This document shows positions 16,064 through 24,298 of a DNA stretch of 26,050 nucleotides, one piece after another. Every line of letters begins with the position of its first letter. The stretch's first letter is position 1. The notes beneath the pieces are model-generated. The model saw only the letters and a list, made by a program, of their open reading frames with translations. It ran no database searches and was not told the origin of the DNA. The DNA lies in contig CAYQUO010000029.1 of the NCBI GenBank assembly GCA_964420835.1, forward strand, positions 1-26,050, read 5' to 3'. The position numbers were made by a program, and so were the translations under genes. This DNA comes from CAYQUO01 sp964420835 (GTDB lineage: Bacteria > Chloroflexota > Anaerolineae > Anaerolineales > Anaerolineaceae).

Positions 16064-18112
16064 ATGGAATTTCACCTCCATGCCCCTTACCAGGCTACGG
16101 GTGATCAGCCGGAGGCAATCGGGCAACTGGTCGAAGGGATACAAAAAGGGTTCAGGCACCAGGTGTTGCTTGGGGCAACGGCCACAGGAAAAACATTTTC
16201 CATGGCGAACGTGATCACCCGCCTGCAAAAACCTGCCCTGGTTATGGCACATAATAAGACCCTTGCAGCCCAGTTGTATGCCGAGTTCAAGGAGTTCTTC
16301 CCTGAAAATGCCGTTGAGTATTTTGTCTCGTATTACGATTACTATCAACCGGAAGCTTATGTTCCAAAAAACGATCTGTATATCGAAAAGGAAACGGATG
16401 TTAACGATGAGATCGACCGTTTGAGGTTGGCTGCCACTGCAGCCCTTATGTCTCGGCGGGATGTGATCATCGTCGCTTCGGTTTCCTGCATTTATGGGTT
16501 GGGTAATCCGGAGTCCTATGGCAAGGGCTTGATCCACTTCGATGTTGGCAGCATTTACCGGCGAAATGCCCTGCTTCGTCAGCTTGTCGAAAGCCAGTAT
16601 CAAAGAAACGACCTTGAACTGCGGCCGGGAGTGTTTCGTGTCCGGGGTGATAACATCGAGATCTTCCCGGCGTACGAGGAGAGAAAAGCATACCGCATCT
16701 CCATGTTCGGGGATGAGGTCGAAAAGATAATATCATTGAACCCGCTGACCGGAGAAGTCCTAGATTCCTTGGAGGTGTTGGATATCTACCCGGCAAAGCA
16801 CTATATCACCATGGAGGAACGACTTAAACAGGCTTTGCAGGATATTGAAAATGAATTGGATGAAAGAATTGCCTGGTTCAAGGCGAATGATAAGTTGTTG
16901 GAGGCACAAAGGATCGAGCAGAGGACACGGTATGACCTGGAGATGTTGCGCGAAGTAGGCTATTGCTCCGGGGTGGAAAATTACTCACGACATTTGGATC
17001 AACGGCCTGCAGGTTCGCCACCTTGGACGTTAATGGATTATCTTCCCAGTGATTACCTGCTGATCATTGATGAATCCCACATGACGGTCCCGCAAATTCG
17101 GGGGATGTACCACGGGGATCGCTCCCGAAAAAGCATTCTATCTGAATATGGATTCAGGTTGCCTTCTGCATTGGATAACCGGCCTCTGACGTTCGAAGAA
17201 TTTGAGGCTCACATGGGGTATACGATCTATACTTCTGCAACACCGGGGCCTTACGAGATGGAAAAGGCGAATCAGGTCGTTGAGCAGATCATTCGTCCCA
17301 CCGGCCTGGTGGATCCCCGTGTGGAGGTGCGGAAAACCAGCGGACAGGTGGATGACCTGGTGGCAGAGATCAGGAATCGTGTTGACAAGGGGGAACGTAC
17401 GCTGGTGACAACACTCACCAAGCGAATGGCAGAAGACCTGTCCGATTATCTTATTGAGTTGGGATTAAAAGTACATTATCTTCACTCAGAGGTGGAGACC
17501 CTTGAGAGGGTGGGCTTGTTGCGGGATTTGCGGCTTGGGGTTTTTGATGTGATCGTTGGCATCAATCTCCTCCGCGAAGGTCTGGATCTGCCGGAGGTGT
17601 CTCTGGTGGCCATCCTCGATGCGGACAAGCAGGGCTTCCTGCGTTCTGCCACTTCCCTTATCCAGACCATTGGGCGTGCAGCCCGGCATGTCAATGGGCA
17701 GGTCATCATGTATGCCGATGAGGTGACAGATGCCATGAAGACTGCTTTGGACGAAACGAATCGTCGCCGTGCAAAGCAGGTGGCTTACAACGAAGCCCAT
17801 GGAATTGAGCCTGTCGGCATCGTCAAGGCTGTGCATGACCTCACCGAACGCCTGAGCATACCACAAGCGATTGGAGAAAGCAGGGGTACGTATGCCGCCG
17901 GCTCAACAGGTCGCAGTATGCCAAAACGGGAGTTGGTTCGGGTGATTAATGAACTGGAAAAACAAATGAAGGAGGCTGCCCGCGACTTGGAATTTGAGCG
18001 TGCTGCTGTTTTGCGGGACCAGATCTTTGATTTGCGTCATATTCTGGCAGAGGAATCGAACCTTTCCCCTTGGAGAAAAGCCTTGATCCTTTCTGGTGAA
18101 GAAAGTGATTAA
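16064..18112 (+). CDS. uvrB: excinuclease ABC subunit B
   Basis: Damage-verifying helicase-like subunit of nucleotide excision repair; receives DNA from UvrA and positions UvrC. The 682-residue length is usual. Walker A is GATATGKT (37-44). The beta-hairpin inserted between strands is SYYDYYQPEAYVP (89-101). Motif II is IIDESHMTVPQIRGMYHGD, and motif VI is QTIGRAARHVNGQVIMYAD. The C-terminal UVR domain EKQMKEAARDLEFERAAVLRDQIFDL binds UvrC and UvrA. An AAAGGTGA stretch about a dozen bases upstream is the likely ribosome binding site. It closes the run begun by pth and mfd. The last four bases TTAA are shared with the stop codon of acyP on the other strand. Confidence 0.98.
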   Translation: MEFHLHAPYQATGDQPEAIGQLVEGIQKGFRHQVLLGATATGKTFSMANVITRLQKPALVMAHNKTLAAQLYAEFKEFFPENAVEYFVSYYDYYQPEAYVPKNDLYIEKETDVNDEIDRLRLAATAALMSRRDVIIVASVSCIYGLGNPESYGKGLIHFDVGSIYRRNALLRQLVESQYQRNDLELRPGVFRVRGDNIEIFPAYEERKAYRISMFGDEVEKIISLNPLTGEVLDSLEVLDIYPAKHYITMEERLKQALQDIENELDERIAWFKANDKLLEAQRIEQRTRYDLEMLREVGYCSGVENYSRHLDQRPAGSPPWTLMDYLPSDYLLIIDESHMTVPQIRGMYHGDRSRKSILSEYGFRLPSALDNRPLTFEEFEAHMGYTIYTSATPGPYEMEKANQVVEQIIRPTGLVDPRVEVRKTSGQVDDLVAEIRNRVDKGERTLVTTLTKRMAEDLSDYLIELGLKVHYLHSEVETLERVGLLRDLRLGVFDVIVGINLLREGLDLPEVSLVAILDADKQGFLRSATSLIQTIGRAARHVNGQVIMYADEVTDAMKTALDETNRRRAKQVAYNEAHGIEPVGIVKAVHDLTERLSIPQAIGESRGTYAAGSTGRSMPKRELVRVINELEKQMKEAARDLEFERAAVLRDQIFDLRHILAEESNLSPWRKALILSGEESD

Positions 18113-18408
18113 GATGGCCTGGAAGTGGGTTCCACTCCGAACCGGGCATATCGACCGCTGGCTTCTTTCCACTCGTATTCAATATTTGTGACCATGGCCG
18201 CCCTTGGTCCCTGGCGAAGGAAAACCAGAAGCTTTTCAAGCGCATCCCGGCTGCCTTCTGCGAGGACTTCGACATTGCCATTCCAACAATTCCGTACCCA
18301 GCCGGTCAATTTTAGATCTTGGGCTTTTTCCAAAACAAAATACCGAAATCCAACCCCTTGTACCCGACCTTCAATTGTTGAGTGCAACATTTCCAAGTCA
18401 TTTTCCAT
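18109..18408 (-). CDS. acyP: acylphosphatase
   Basis: Hydrolyses carboxyl-phosphate bonds such as acetyl phosphate or carbamoyl phosphate in the cytoplasm. The 99-residue product has the family signatures: GRVQGVGFRYFV (14-25), with the catalytic Arg at 22, and GWVRNCWNGNVEVLAEG (36-52), with the catalytic Asn at 40. An internal ATG (Met7) would give a more typical 93-residue form; neither start has a clear ribosome binding site. It begins 13 bases after the metallopeptidase gene and is the last gene of the minus-strand operon. The stop codon overlaps that of uvrB in TTAA, so transcription from the two sides converges with no intervening terminator visible. Confidence 0.93.
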   Translation of the reverse strand: MENDLEMLHSTIEGRVQGVGFRYFVLEKAQDLKLTGWVRNCWNGNVEVLAEGSRDALEKLLVFLRQGPRAAMVTNIEYEWKEASGRYARFGVEPTSRPS

Positions 18409-18421
18409 GTGGTGAATGGTA

Positions 18422-19609
18422 TCATTTTTTTAGAAATATGGGTATGAGAGGGGTAATAATTAATACGAAAAAACCGGCAAACAGCAGTAAATAGGGGCTG
18501 AGATTGGAGAAAGCCTGCTTTTGGCTGGAAATTCCCAACTCTTCCAGTTTCCATTCATTCTCGAGTTGGACCAGCGTTGTTCCAAATACGGTATTAACTC
18601 CCTCGCCGCATCGAACCCCATCACCATAGGTGTGGAGTAAATTTCCCAAACCGCTTGAACCGTATTTATTTCGTAGAAATCGGGTAAAGGAATAGGATTG
18701 GGCATAGGAAAGAAATGCCGCTGAACCTTCCGGTGGAAAACCATTGCACAAACTGGAGATCGGCTGGAGTGAGCCGTCATCTTTGGCCTTCTCCAGAGCA
18801 ACCTGGTACTCTGGGTTGGGGTTCAATTCAGAAAGGGTGGCTATCCCTTCCAGCAACCAGGTGGGAGCCTGATGAATTTCCTTCCCGAGGATTTCATATT
18901 CCAATAAGTGGGCAATCTCGTGAGGGATGTCGCGTTCCAGTGATGCGGTGGGATCGCCTGGGGATTGGATTGCGACAAGGATCGTCCCATTCTCCACGAG
19001 GGTGTGCCCTCCAACCCACGCCGGACGATTGTTCCCCAAAGCAGATTGCAGGTCTGATGCACTTGAATAGACATAAATCTTTAATAATTCAACATTTGGG
19101 TTCTGGGGAAAATTCCGCTGTGCGGAGGCCAGTCCCTTGGTGGCAATTGTGTGGATTGTCTTTCCCAGTTCTTCATCCTGAGATTGCCAATACACCCTGA
19201 TCCCGGTCTTCTCAAATGCATTCCAATGGAACCGGTTGTCTTCATAACGGAAGAAAAACGGTTCGCTGGTTGCTTCGGTTCCATCCATATTCACCACTTC
19301 GAAGCGATACCGGATGTCGGAAAAAGGCTGCAGCGGTATGTTGGCAGTATTGAACACAAACCGGAACTCGTTTTCACCTTTTGAAACATCCATTTCGAAT
19401 TGTTGCTCTTCCTCTGCTTGGACTTCTATAAGGAGATAAACATGAAGGATAGGATCGGGCGATTCAATTTGCACGGAAAAGGTCACCTGCCTGCCAAACT
19501 GGTAGACCACCTCCGGTTCCGAAAAAATGACAGCAGCCTGTTCGGGGTGCATTGGAATAGGCGAAGTCATCAGCAGCAGGAAAGCCAGGGTGAAGATCAG
19601 TTTGGTCAT
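18422..19609 (-). CDS. secreted, membrane-anchored MA-like zinc metallopeptidase
   Basis: A 395-residue protein: a signal sequence (1-about 20), a beta-rich domain (about 25-122) of the kind that precedes peptidases, and a gluzincin catalytic domain with HEIAH (zinc ligands H230 and H234, general base E231) and WLLEGIATLSE, where E254 is the likely third ligand. This fits the peptidase MA-like family (M1/M61 relatives). The segment SFTRFLRNKYG and a terminal membrane helix (about 370-393) ending in FLKK complete it, so the catalytic domain faces outside while anchored. It lies 43 bases downstream of the HEAT-repeat gene, itself coupled to rseP, placing two membrane-associated proteases in one operon. 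The substrate is unknown. Confidence 0.85.
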   Translation of the reverse strand: MTKLIFTLAFLLLMTSPIPMHPEQAAVIFSEPEVVYQFGRQVTFSVQIESPDPILHVYLLIEVQAEEEQQFEMDVSKGENEFRFVFNTANIPLQPFSDIRYRFEVVNMDGTEATSEPFFFRYEDNRFHWNAFEKTGIRVYWQSQDEELGKTIHTIATKGLASAQRNFPQNPNVELLKIYVYSSASDLQSALGNNRPAWVGGHTLVENGTILVAIQSPGDPTASLERDIPHEIAHLLEYEILGKEIHQAPTWLLEGIATLSELNPNPEYQVALEKAKDDGSLQPISSLCNGFPPEGSAAFLSYAQSYSFTRFLRNKYGSSGLGNLLHTYGDGVRCGEGVNTVFGTTLVQLENEWKLEELGISSQKQAFSNLSPYLLLFAGFFVLIITPLIPIFLKK

Positions 19610-19652
19610 GCAAATGAGTCCAACCGGTCGGCAGGGCTATCTTCAATCAGGT

Positions 19653-20672
19653 TCATTCATCATCGAGGGGTTCCCCGTGCACAAGACCATCACTAACATC
19701 AAAATCATACAGATCCAGGTTAAGCGATTGTTCGGAAAAATCCAGGTTTTCCATGACCTGGTCAAAGAAATCCGATTGTTCTCCTTCGCCTAAAGCATCC
19801 TCCAATGCTTCAATGGCATCTCTCACCCCTGGACCGCCGATCTGTGATAGTGACCAGATAACAGCATCGACAACTTCACTTTCCAGCCCTTCAATATCCT
19901 CAACAAGCTCGATTAAAGGTTGACGCGCTTCAGCCAATTCCAGTTCTCCCGCTGAACGTACAGCACATACTTGTACTCTTGGGTCTGGGTTGCGGAGTTT
20001 CTCCAGGATTTGTGCTGACCAGGAATCATCTGCAGATCTGCCCATGGCTGTCAATGCAGAGCACACCCATGGAATATCCTTTGAATTATATGCATTTTGG
20101 ATAAGTTCTGAAATTCCTTCTCTGCTTGAATAACCCAGGGATTCCAGGGCTTTTTCCCGCACTGCAGATGGAGCCTTACTGGCGATGATCCTCATAAGGC
20201 ATTCTTCCACCTTATCCTGGTTATTAAGCGAAATCTCTTCCAATTCACCAAGGTAAACAAAAAAACCGAGGGCTTCGGCTGCAACAGCCCGAACAAGAGG
20301 TTCTGGATCCTGTTCCAACATATTAATGAATTGTGGAATGAGATGTGTGTCATCACATTCCTTTAACAGCCGAATGGCATTAATGCGGACGTGCGGATCT
20401 GTATCAACCAGGGCAAATTGGGCGAAACTTTCGAAAGAAAGAAGCGTGTCTGTTTCCTGTAAGCGGAGCATGTCCTCCAGGATGGTTATCCTGCGGGTTG
20501 CAGGGATTTTTGGCCATATGGCTTTAATTAATCCAAGTTCCTCTTCTTCAAGATCAGAGAATCGGGTCAATGAACTATCAGGCGCGATCTCTTTTCCTTT
20601 GGCCAGGCTGTTTAGCAGTTTCTCAAAGGATGCATGTCTGTTGGGCTTGAATTCAGCCGTTTCTTCTGTCAT
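19653..20672 (-). CDS. HEAT-repeat scaffold protein with acidic tail
   Basis: A 339-residue cytoplasmic protein without a signal sequence. From about residue 50 to 295 it consists of degenerate helical repeats of the HEAT/PBS-lyase type: DTDPHVRINAIRLLKE, QDPEPLVRAVAAEALG, SAVREKALESLGY, NPDPRVQVCAVRSAGEL and ESEVVDAVIWSLSQIGG are the clearest copies. The C-terminal 50 residues are strongly acidic (many Asp and Glu) with aromatic residues. HEAT repeats are protein-binding scaffolds, so no catalysis is implied. The start codon overlaps the rseP stop as ATGA, evidence for translational coupling and a possible physical link to the protease. Confidence 0.88.
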   Translation of the reverse strand: MTEETAEFKPNRHASFEKLLNSLAKGKEIAPDSSLTRFSDLEEEELGLIKAIWPKIPATRRITILEDMLRLQETDTLLSFESFAQFALVDTDPHVRINAIRLLKECDDTHLIPQFINMLEQDPEPLVRAVAAEALGFFVYLGELEEISLNNQDKVEECLMRIIASKAPSAVREKALESLGYSSREGISELIQNAYNSKDIPWVCSALTAMGRSADDSWSAQILEKLRNPDPRVQVCAVRSAGELELAEARQPLIELVEDIEGLESEVVDAVIWSLSQIGGPGVRDAIEALEDALGEGEQSDFFDQVMENLDFSEQSLNLDLYDFDVSDGLVHGEPLDDE

Positions 20673-21769
20673 TTTAGTTGAACCGGGTTAAAAATATCCT
20701 GGGCAGTTATGATGGCCATTAATATCAACAAAAAAGCAATCCCATAGGTTAATAACTTCTGCTCAACAGCAGGTGGAAGCCGTTTTTTAATGATGATTTC
20801 CGGCAGGGCGAAGAGAATTCGGCTGCCGTCAAGTCCTGGGATTGGTAACAGGTTGGCAAACCCCAATCCAACAGAAAGGATCGCGATCAAATTCAGGGTC
20901 AACAGTCCCGGCATGGCCTTTTCACCTTGTTTGGTGGCTGCCTGGGCGGTTTCAATATCGGTTTCCCTCACCTGTTGGAATATTTGGAAGATGCCTACCG
21001 GGCCAACCGGTCTTGCCATTTCTTTTGATACTTCACCTCGCAGGAGCATCCCGGGCAGTTTAAGGATCAGGCGTATCTGATCCCAGGTGGCTTGAACCCC
21101 ATAAGGTATTGCCTGGAGAACGTTGATTTTTGTTAAATGGTATGAAATGCTGACACCCAGTTCGCCGGAATCAACGTTTTCCAAAGGAGTGATCTGGATC
21201 GTCTTGGATTCCCTGTCCCGCAGGTATGTAAGGGTGATTTCCTTCCCTTTATTTGCTTTCACGATTGAGATCATTTCTTCAACTGAATCAATCGGTTCAC
21301 CATTGATCTTCGTAATGATATCGCCGGCTGCCAGCCCGGCTTGCTTGGCTGGTCGCCCCTCCATGAGGCTCATAATCTCAACCTGGTATGGCTGCGCGAC
21401 GATCCCTATCCGGGATATCATATAGGCGAAAAGGGTCACACCGACGAGCATGTTCATGACCGGCCCGGAAGCTGCAACGGTCAGTTTTTTCCACGGATTC
21501 GATGTCGCCAGCCCTCCGGGGACGGCTGGGTCATCTTCTCCTTTAGGCCGCACAAACGCGCCTACCGGAAGCCAGTTGAGGGTAAAATCCGTACCCTGAA
21601 AACTGAACAACTTCAGCATCTTGGGTGGAAGCCCAAAGCCAAACTCTTCTACTTCGATCTTAAATGCTTTGCATGCGATGTAATGGCCAAATTCGTGCAG
21701 GAAGATTAATACCCCAAAAGCAAGCACAAACTCAACAAGTGTTAGAAGAAAACTAAATATTGTGTTCAT
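20669..21769 (-). CDS. rseP: RseP-type site-2 intramembrane metalloprotease
   Basis: A 366-residue intramembrane zinc protease that cleaves membrane proteins such as anti-sigma factors or signal-peptide remnants. HEFGHY in the first membrane segment gives the zinc ligands H25 and H29 with E26 catalytic. The third ligand Asp is D314 in NLLPIPGLDGSRIL, the expected motif. A PDZ domain (about 125-200) shows AGLAAGDIITKINGEPIDSV. Further membrane segments are at about 103-123, 290-310 and 342-362. AAGG about nine bases before the ATG is the ribosome binding site, and a TATAAT box lies about 60 bases upstream. It is coupled to a HEAT-repeat gene by ATGA. In many bacteria rseP follows dxr; here an isoprenoid gene of the other pathway precedes it. 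Confidence 0.95.
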   Translation of the reverse strand: MNTIFSFLLTLVEFVLAFGVLIFLHEFGHYIACKAFKIEVEEFGFGLPPKMLKLFSFQGTDFTLNWLPVGAFVRPKGEDDPAVPGGLATSNPWKKLTVAASGPVMNMLVGVTLFAYMISRIGIVAQPYQVEIMSLMEGRPAKQAGLAAGDIITKINGEPIDSVEEMISIVKANKGKEITLTYLRDRESKTIQITPLENVDSGELGVSISYHLTKINVLQAIPYGVQATWDQIRLILKLPGMLLRGEVSKEMARPVGPVGIFQIFQQVRETDIETAQAATKQGEKAMPGLLTLNLIAILSVGLGFANLLPIPGLDGSRILFALPEIIIKKRLPPAVEQKLLTYGIAFLLILMAIITAQDIFNPVQLK

Positions 21770-21828
21770 AAACCAACCTTGAACCTACCAATTCACCGGA
21801 GCGGAGGATGCAGCCGGATGTTTTCTGC

Positions 21829-21834
21829 ATTATA
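21829..21834 (-). promoter_or_regulatory. -10 box upstream of rseP
   Basis: TATAAT on the minus strand places transcription start near 21822, leaving a leader of about 52 bases. A TTGACC further upstream is only 11 bases away, too close to serve as its -35. Confidence 0.3.
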
Positions 21835-21914
21835 TTCCTTTTTGGGGTCAATTCCTTGGTTTCCAGGAAAATTCTAGCAAACAGAATGGGATGCTATAAA
21901 GGCTGTTACTAGGG

Positions 21915-22901
21915 TCAAGCCTGCAGGAGGGTTGCTCCTCCTCCGGGTGGGCACGGAATTACCAATTCCACCCCATCCATTGCGAGCAAAAGGTCCATGA
22001 CCTTGTTGCGGTGGTCACTGGTTGTCAACACATGAACATTAGGCCCGGCATCGAGCGTATAACAAACTGGCCAGCCATCGTGGCTTCTTTTCTCACGGAT
22101 TGCATTCATCACAACCAAAGAAGCTGGCTGCCAGTAAAACAATGACGGGGATGATGTCATCATCACTGAATGCATGATCGTGCTGTCCAGTTCGACGATA
22201 GTTGCAAAGGTATCAAAATCACGCTTCAGGATGGCTTGCCGGCATATGTCCAGTCTCCTTGGGGCATCTGTGACTCGTGCAGCCTGTAAGGGGCTGCTGT
22301 TCGCCAATTGATGGCCCTCGCTCGATCCGACTTCCTTGTGCCTCGTATGGACAATGGCTATGCAGTCATACAGATCCCAATGATCTGCAGGTGCGATGGA
22401 AACGGCGTAGGAATCACTGTCCTGGGTTCCAGCCATCCATTCGACGAACCCTCCTGGAATGGAGCGGCAGGCGGATCCTGAACCCAGCCTGGCCAGCCGC
22501 GATAACTCGGTGGTATTTAATTGCAATCCAAGGGCTGTGCTGGCTGCCAATCCAAGGGCTGCAAATGCAGCCGCTGATGAAGCAATTCCGGCACCGGTTG
22601 GGAAATTGTTCACGCTTTCCACTTCAGCGCTCATGGTGCTCCCGGCCAACCGACGAACTGCATCCAGGAATAAGGTCACCCGTTCACGCGCCTTGCCGCT
22701 GGATTCTAACCCGTTGATCATTAAGGTATCTTGTTGCAGATCAGGGTCAAAACGGACTCTTGTCTGGGTCTGTATTCCGCTCAGATTCATCGAGATCGAT
22801 CCATTGGAAGGCAACCGAATAGAATTATCCCGATTTCCCCAATACTTTATGAACGCGATGTTCGGATGGGCAGATGCCACAGCTTCCATTGTTGCCATCA
22901 T
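21915..22901 (-). CDS. mvaD: diphosphomevalonate decarboxylase homologue, possibly phosphomevalonate decarboxylase
   Basis: A GHMP-kinase-fold decarboxylase of 328 residues that makes isopentenyl (di)phosphate from (di)phosphomevalonate with ATP. NIAFIKYWGN opens the fold (K19 conserved). The phosphate-binding loop NNFPTGAGIASSAA is at 98-111. GSGSACRSIPGG (140-151) gives the substrate Ser residues and R146. YTLDAGPNVH (281-290) has the catalytic Asp D284. The usual WGK is WGN: the lysine corresponding to K21 of the staphylococcal enzyme, which contacts the substrate diphosphate, is N23. This leaves open whether the substrate is mevalonate 5-phosphate, as reported for a Chloroflexota homologue. 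There are three ATG candidates near the start; I use the first. A -10 box lies at 22934-22939. Confidence 0.9.
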   Translation of the reverse strand: MMATMEAVASAHPNIAFIKYWGNRDNSIRLPSNGSISMNLSGIQTQTRVRFDPDLQQDTLMINGLESSGKARERVTLFLDAVRRLAGSTMSAEVESVNNFPTGAGIASSAAAFAALGLAASTALGLQLNTTELSRLARLGSGSACRSIPGGFVEWMAGTQDSDSYAVSIAPADHWDLYDCIAIVHTRHKEVGSSEGHQLANSSPLQAARVTDAPRRLDICRQAILKRDFDTFATIVELDSTIMHSVMMTSSPSLFYWQPASLVVMNAIREKRSHDGWPVCYTLDAGPNVHVLTTSDHRNKVMDLLLAMDGVELVIPCPPGGGATLLQA

Positions 22902-22933
22902 AGTCCCAGTAAAACACTCACACCATTTATTTA

Positions 22934-22939
22934 ATTATA
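22934..22939 (-). promoter_or_regulatory. -10 box upstream of the mevalonate-pathway decarboxylase
   Basis: TATAAT on the minus strand in an AT-rich stretch, with predicted start near 22927 and a 26-base leader. No clear -35 hexamer at the right distance. Confidence 0.3.
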
Positions 22940-23041
22940 TATTGTCACCCGGCCACAATGGGGCTTGTCAAACCTTTTCCATTGCCGGGTTCGTTTGGGC
23001 CTGATGAACGATAGAGCCATTGTTTATCAAAATGTCCATTC

Positions 23042-24244
23042 TCAAATATTGAACATATTAAGATTTACCGGGATGCCGCCATGGATCAATTTGATCACGT
23101 TTTCGGGTACCCCCAGTCCCAGGTTGGCGATTAGACGGAAATCGTTACAGAGAATTGCCCCCTTCCACCCTTTGAAATATTTCTTTAATACAGTACCAAA
23201 ACGTGCATAAAGGTCGCGCAGGTCCCGGTTGCTTTGGATTCTCCGCCCATAGGGCGGATTGGTGACGATCCAGCCTGTGTGGCACGGAGCTTCCAGGGAT
23301 GAGATTGCCTGGCATCGAAAATCGATCCGGTCCAACTGCCCAGCCCGCGAGGCATTCTCCTTTGCCATGCGTATTGCTCCGGCATCCCTGTCATACCCGG
23401 CCAGCAGGCAGACATTCCCGGTAATGTTTTTTTTTGCCGCCTTGACCGTCAGATCCCAGAGGTAGGGATCGAAAATCGGCCAGTGCTGAAATTGAAAGTC
23501 TCTGACGATTCCCGGAGGTATTCCCTGGGCGAACAACCCCGCTTCCACCGGTATGGTTCCTGACCCGCAGAATGGGTCAATGAGAGGAGCAGTGTTATTC
23601 CAGCCAGACAAGAGGATCATTCCTGCTGCCAGTGTTTCCCGTAGTGGAGCTTTTGCTATTGCCTGGCGGTAGCCACGTTTGTGAAGCATTTCACCGGATG
23701 AATCGATGTTGATTGAACAAAGATCGTGTGATAACCGAACCAGGATCAACTGGCCTCCAGAATGTTGATGCAAAGAGATGGCACCTCTATGATAAAAGTG
23801 GTCTGAAATTGCACTCAGGATGCGTTCGGCCACGGCATCAGAGTGGTACAGTTTGGATTTATGACAGGACACATGGATTCTTATGGGATTGCCGGGTCGC
23901 AGGAATAATTCCCATGGCAGGCGGCTGGCTTTTTTTCGCAGGTCCGAGAAGGAAGTGGTGAAAAATTCCCCCAAATGGATGGAAACCCGGCTTGCCGTTC
24001 GTAGGTGCAGGTTGCACCAGTACACGTCCTCCAACCTTCCGGCGAATTCAACCCCCCGGGTTTCTTCGCCGGCCAACCTGCCGGGGTCGATGTTTCCATT
24101 TGCGGGCACAATTTGCCGGGTTTGAATCACAGGAGCGATTTCATCGCGAAGCACTGTTTCCAATCCTGGAGCGCAGGAGGCATGGATTCTATAGGTCTCT
24201 TGCGTACTACCGATGGATTTATGATTCAGGGTTGGCTTGCTCAT
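23042..24244 (-). CDS. THUMP-domain class I RNA methyltransferase (RlmL N-terminal/YpsC-like)
   Basis: A 400-residue S-adenosylmethionine-dependent methyltransferase, probably modifying guanine N2 in 23S rRNA like the N-terminal half of RlmL. An N-terminal ferredoxin-like and THUMP region (about 16-185) carries RTASRVSIHLGEF. The linker GEMLHKRGYRQAIAKAPLRETLAAG (184-208) is the signature joining THUMP to the catalytic domain. Motif I is LIDPFCGSGTIPVEAG (221-236), motif II GYDRDAGAIRMAKENA (283-298), and motif IV TNPPYGRR (328-335), the NPPY box of base-amino methyltransferases. It is shorter than E. coli RlmL because it lacks the second methyltransferase half. The start codon has no ribosome binding site and follows an inverted repeat and a strong hairpin (24245-24298). 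Confidence 0.88.
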   Translation of the reverse strand: MSKPTLNHKSIGSTQETYRIHASCAPGLETVLRDEIAPVIQTRQIVPANGNIDPGRLAGEETRGVEFAGRLEDVYWCNLHLRTASRVSIHLGEFFTTSFSDLRKKASRLPWELFLRPGNPIRIHVSCHKSKLYHSDAVAERILSAISDHFYHRGAISLHQHSGGQLILVRLSHDLCSINIDSSGEMLHKRGYRQAIAKAPLRETLAAGMILLSGWNNTAPLIDPFCGSGTIPVEAGLFAQGIPPGIVRDFQFQHWPIFDPYLWDLTVKAAKKNITGNVCLLAGYDRDAGAIRMAKENASRAGQLDRIDFRCQAISSLEAPCHTGWIVTNPPYGRRIQSNRDLRDLYARFGTVLKKYFKGWKGAILCNDFRLIANLGLGVPENVIKLIHGGIPVNLNMFNI

Positions 24245-24298
24245 GTAATTGATTACTGGTCGAAATGGGTGGACTGTAAGTCCACGGTCGAAGGCCGA
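24245..24298. repeat. hairpin cluster with flanking GGTCGAA repeats upstream of the methyltransferase
   Basis: GTAATTGATTAC (24245-24256) is an inverted repeat touching the methyltransferase start codon. GTGGACT (24269-24275) and AGTCCAC (24279-24285) form a perfect 7-bp stem around GTA. GGTCGAA occurs on both sides (24258-24264 and 24286-24292), and GGTCGAAGGCC can fold into a small second hairpin. The structure lies in the 5' leader of the minus-strand gene and between two divergent genes. It might be a leader regulator or a small REP-like element. Confidence 0.55.

Noticed and set aside
21829..21853. TTGACC and TATAAT as a promoter pair before rseP
   Set aside because: The spacer is only 11 bases, far below the 16-18 required; only the -10 box was kept.
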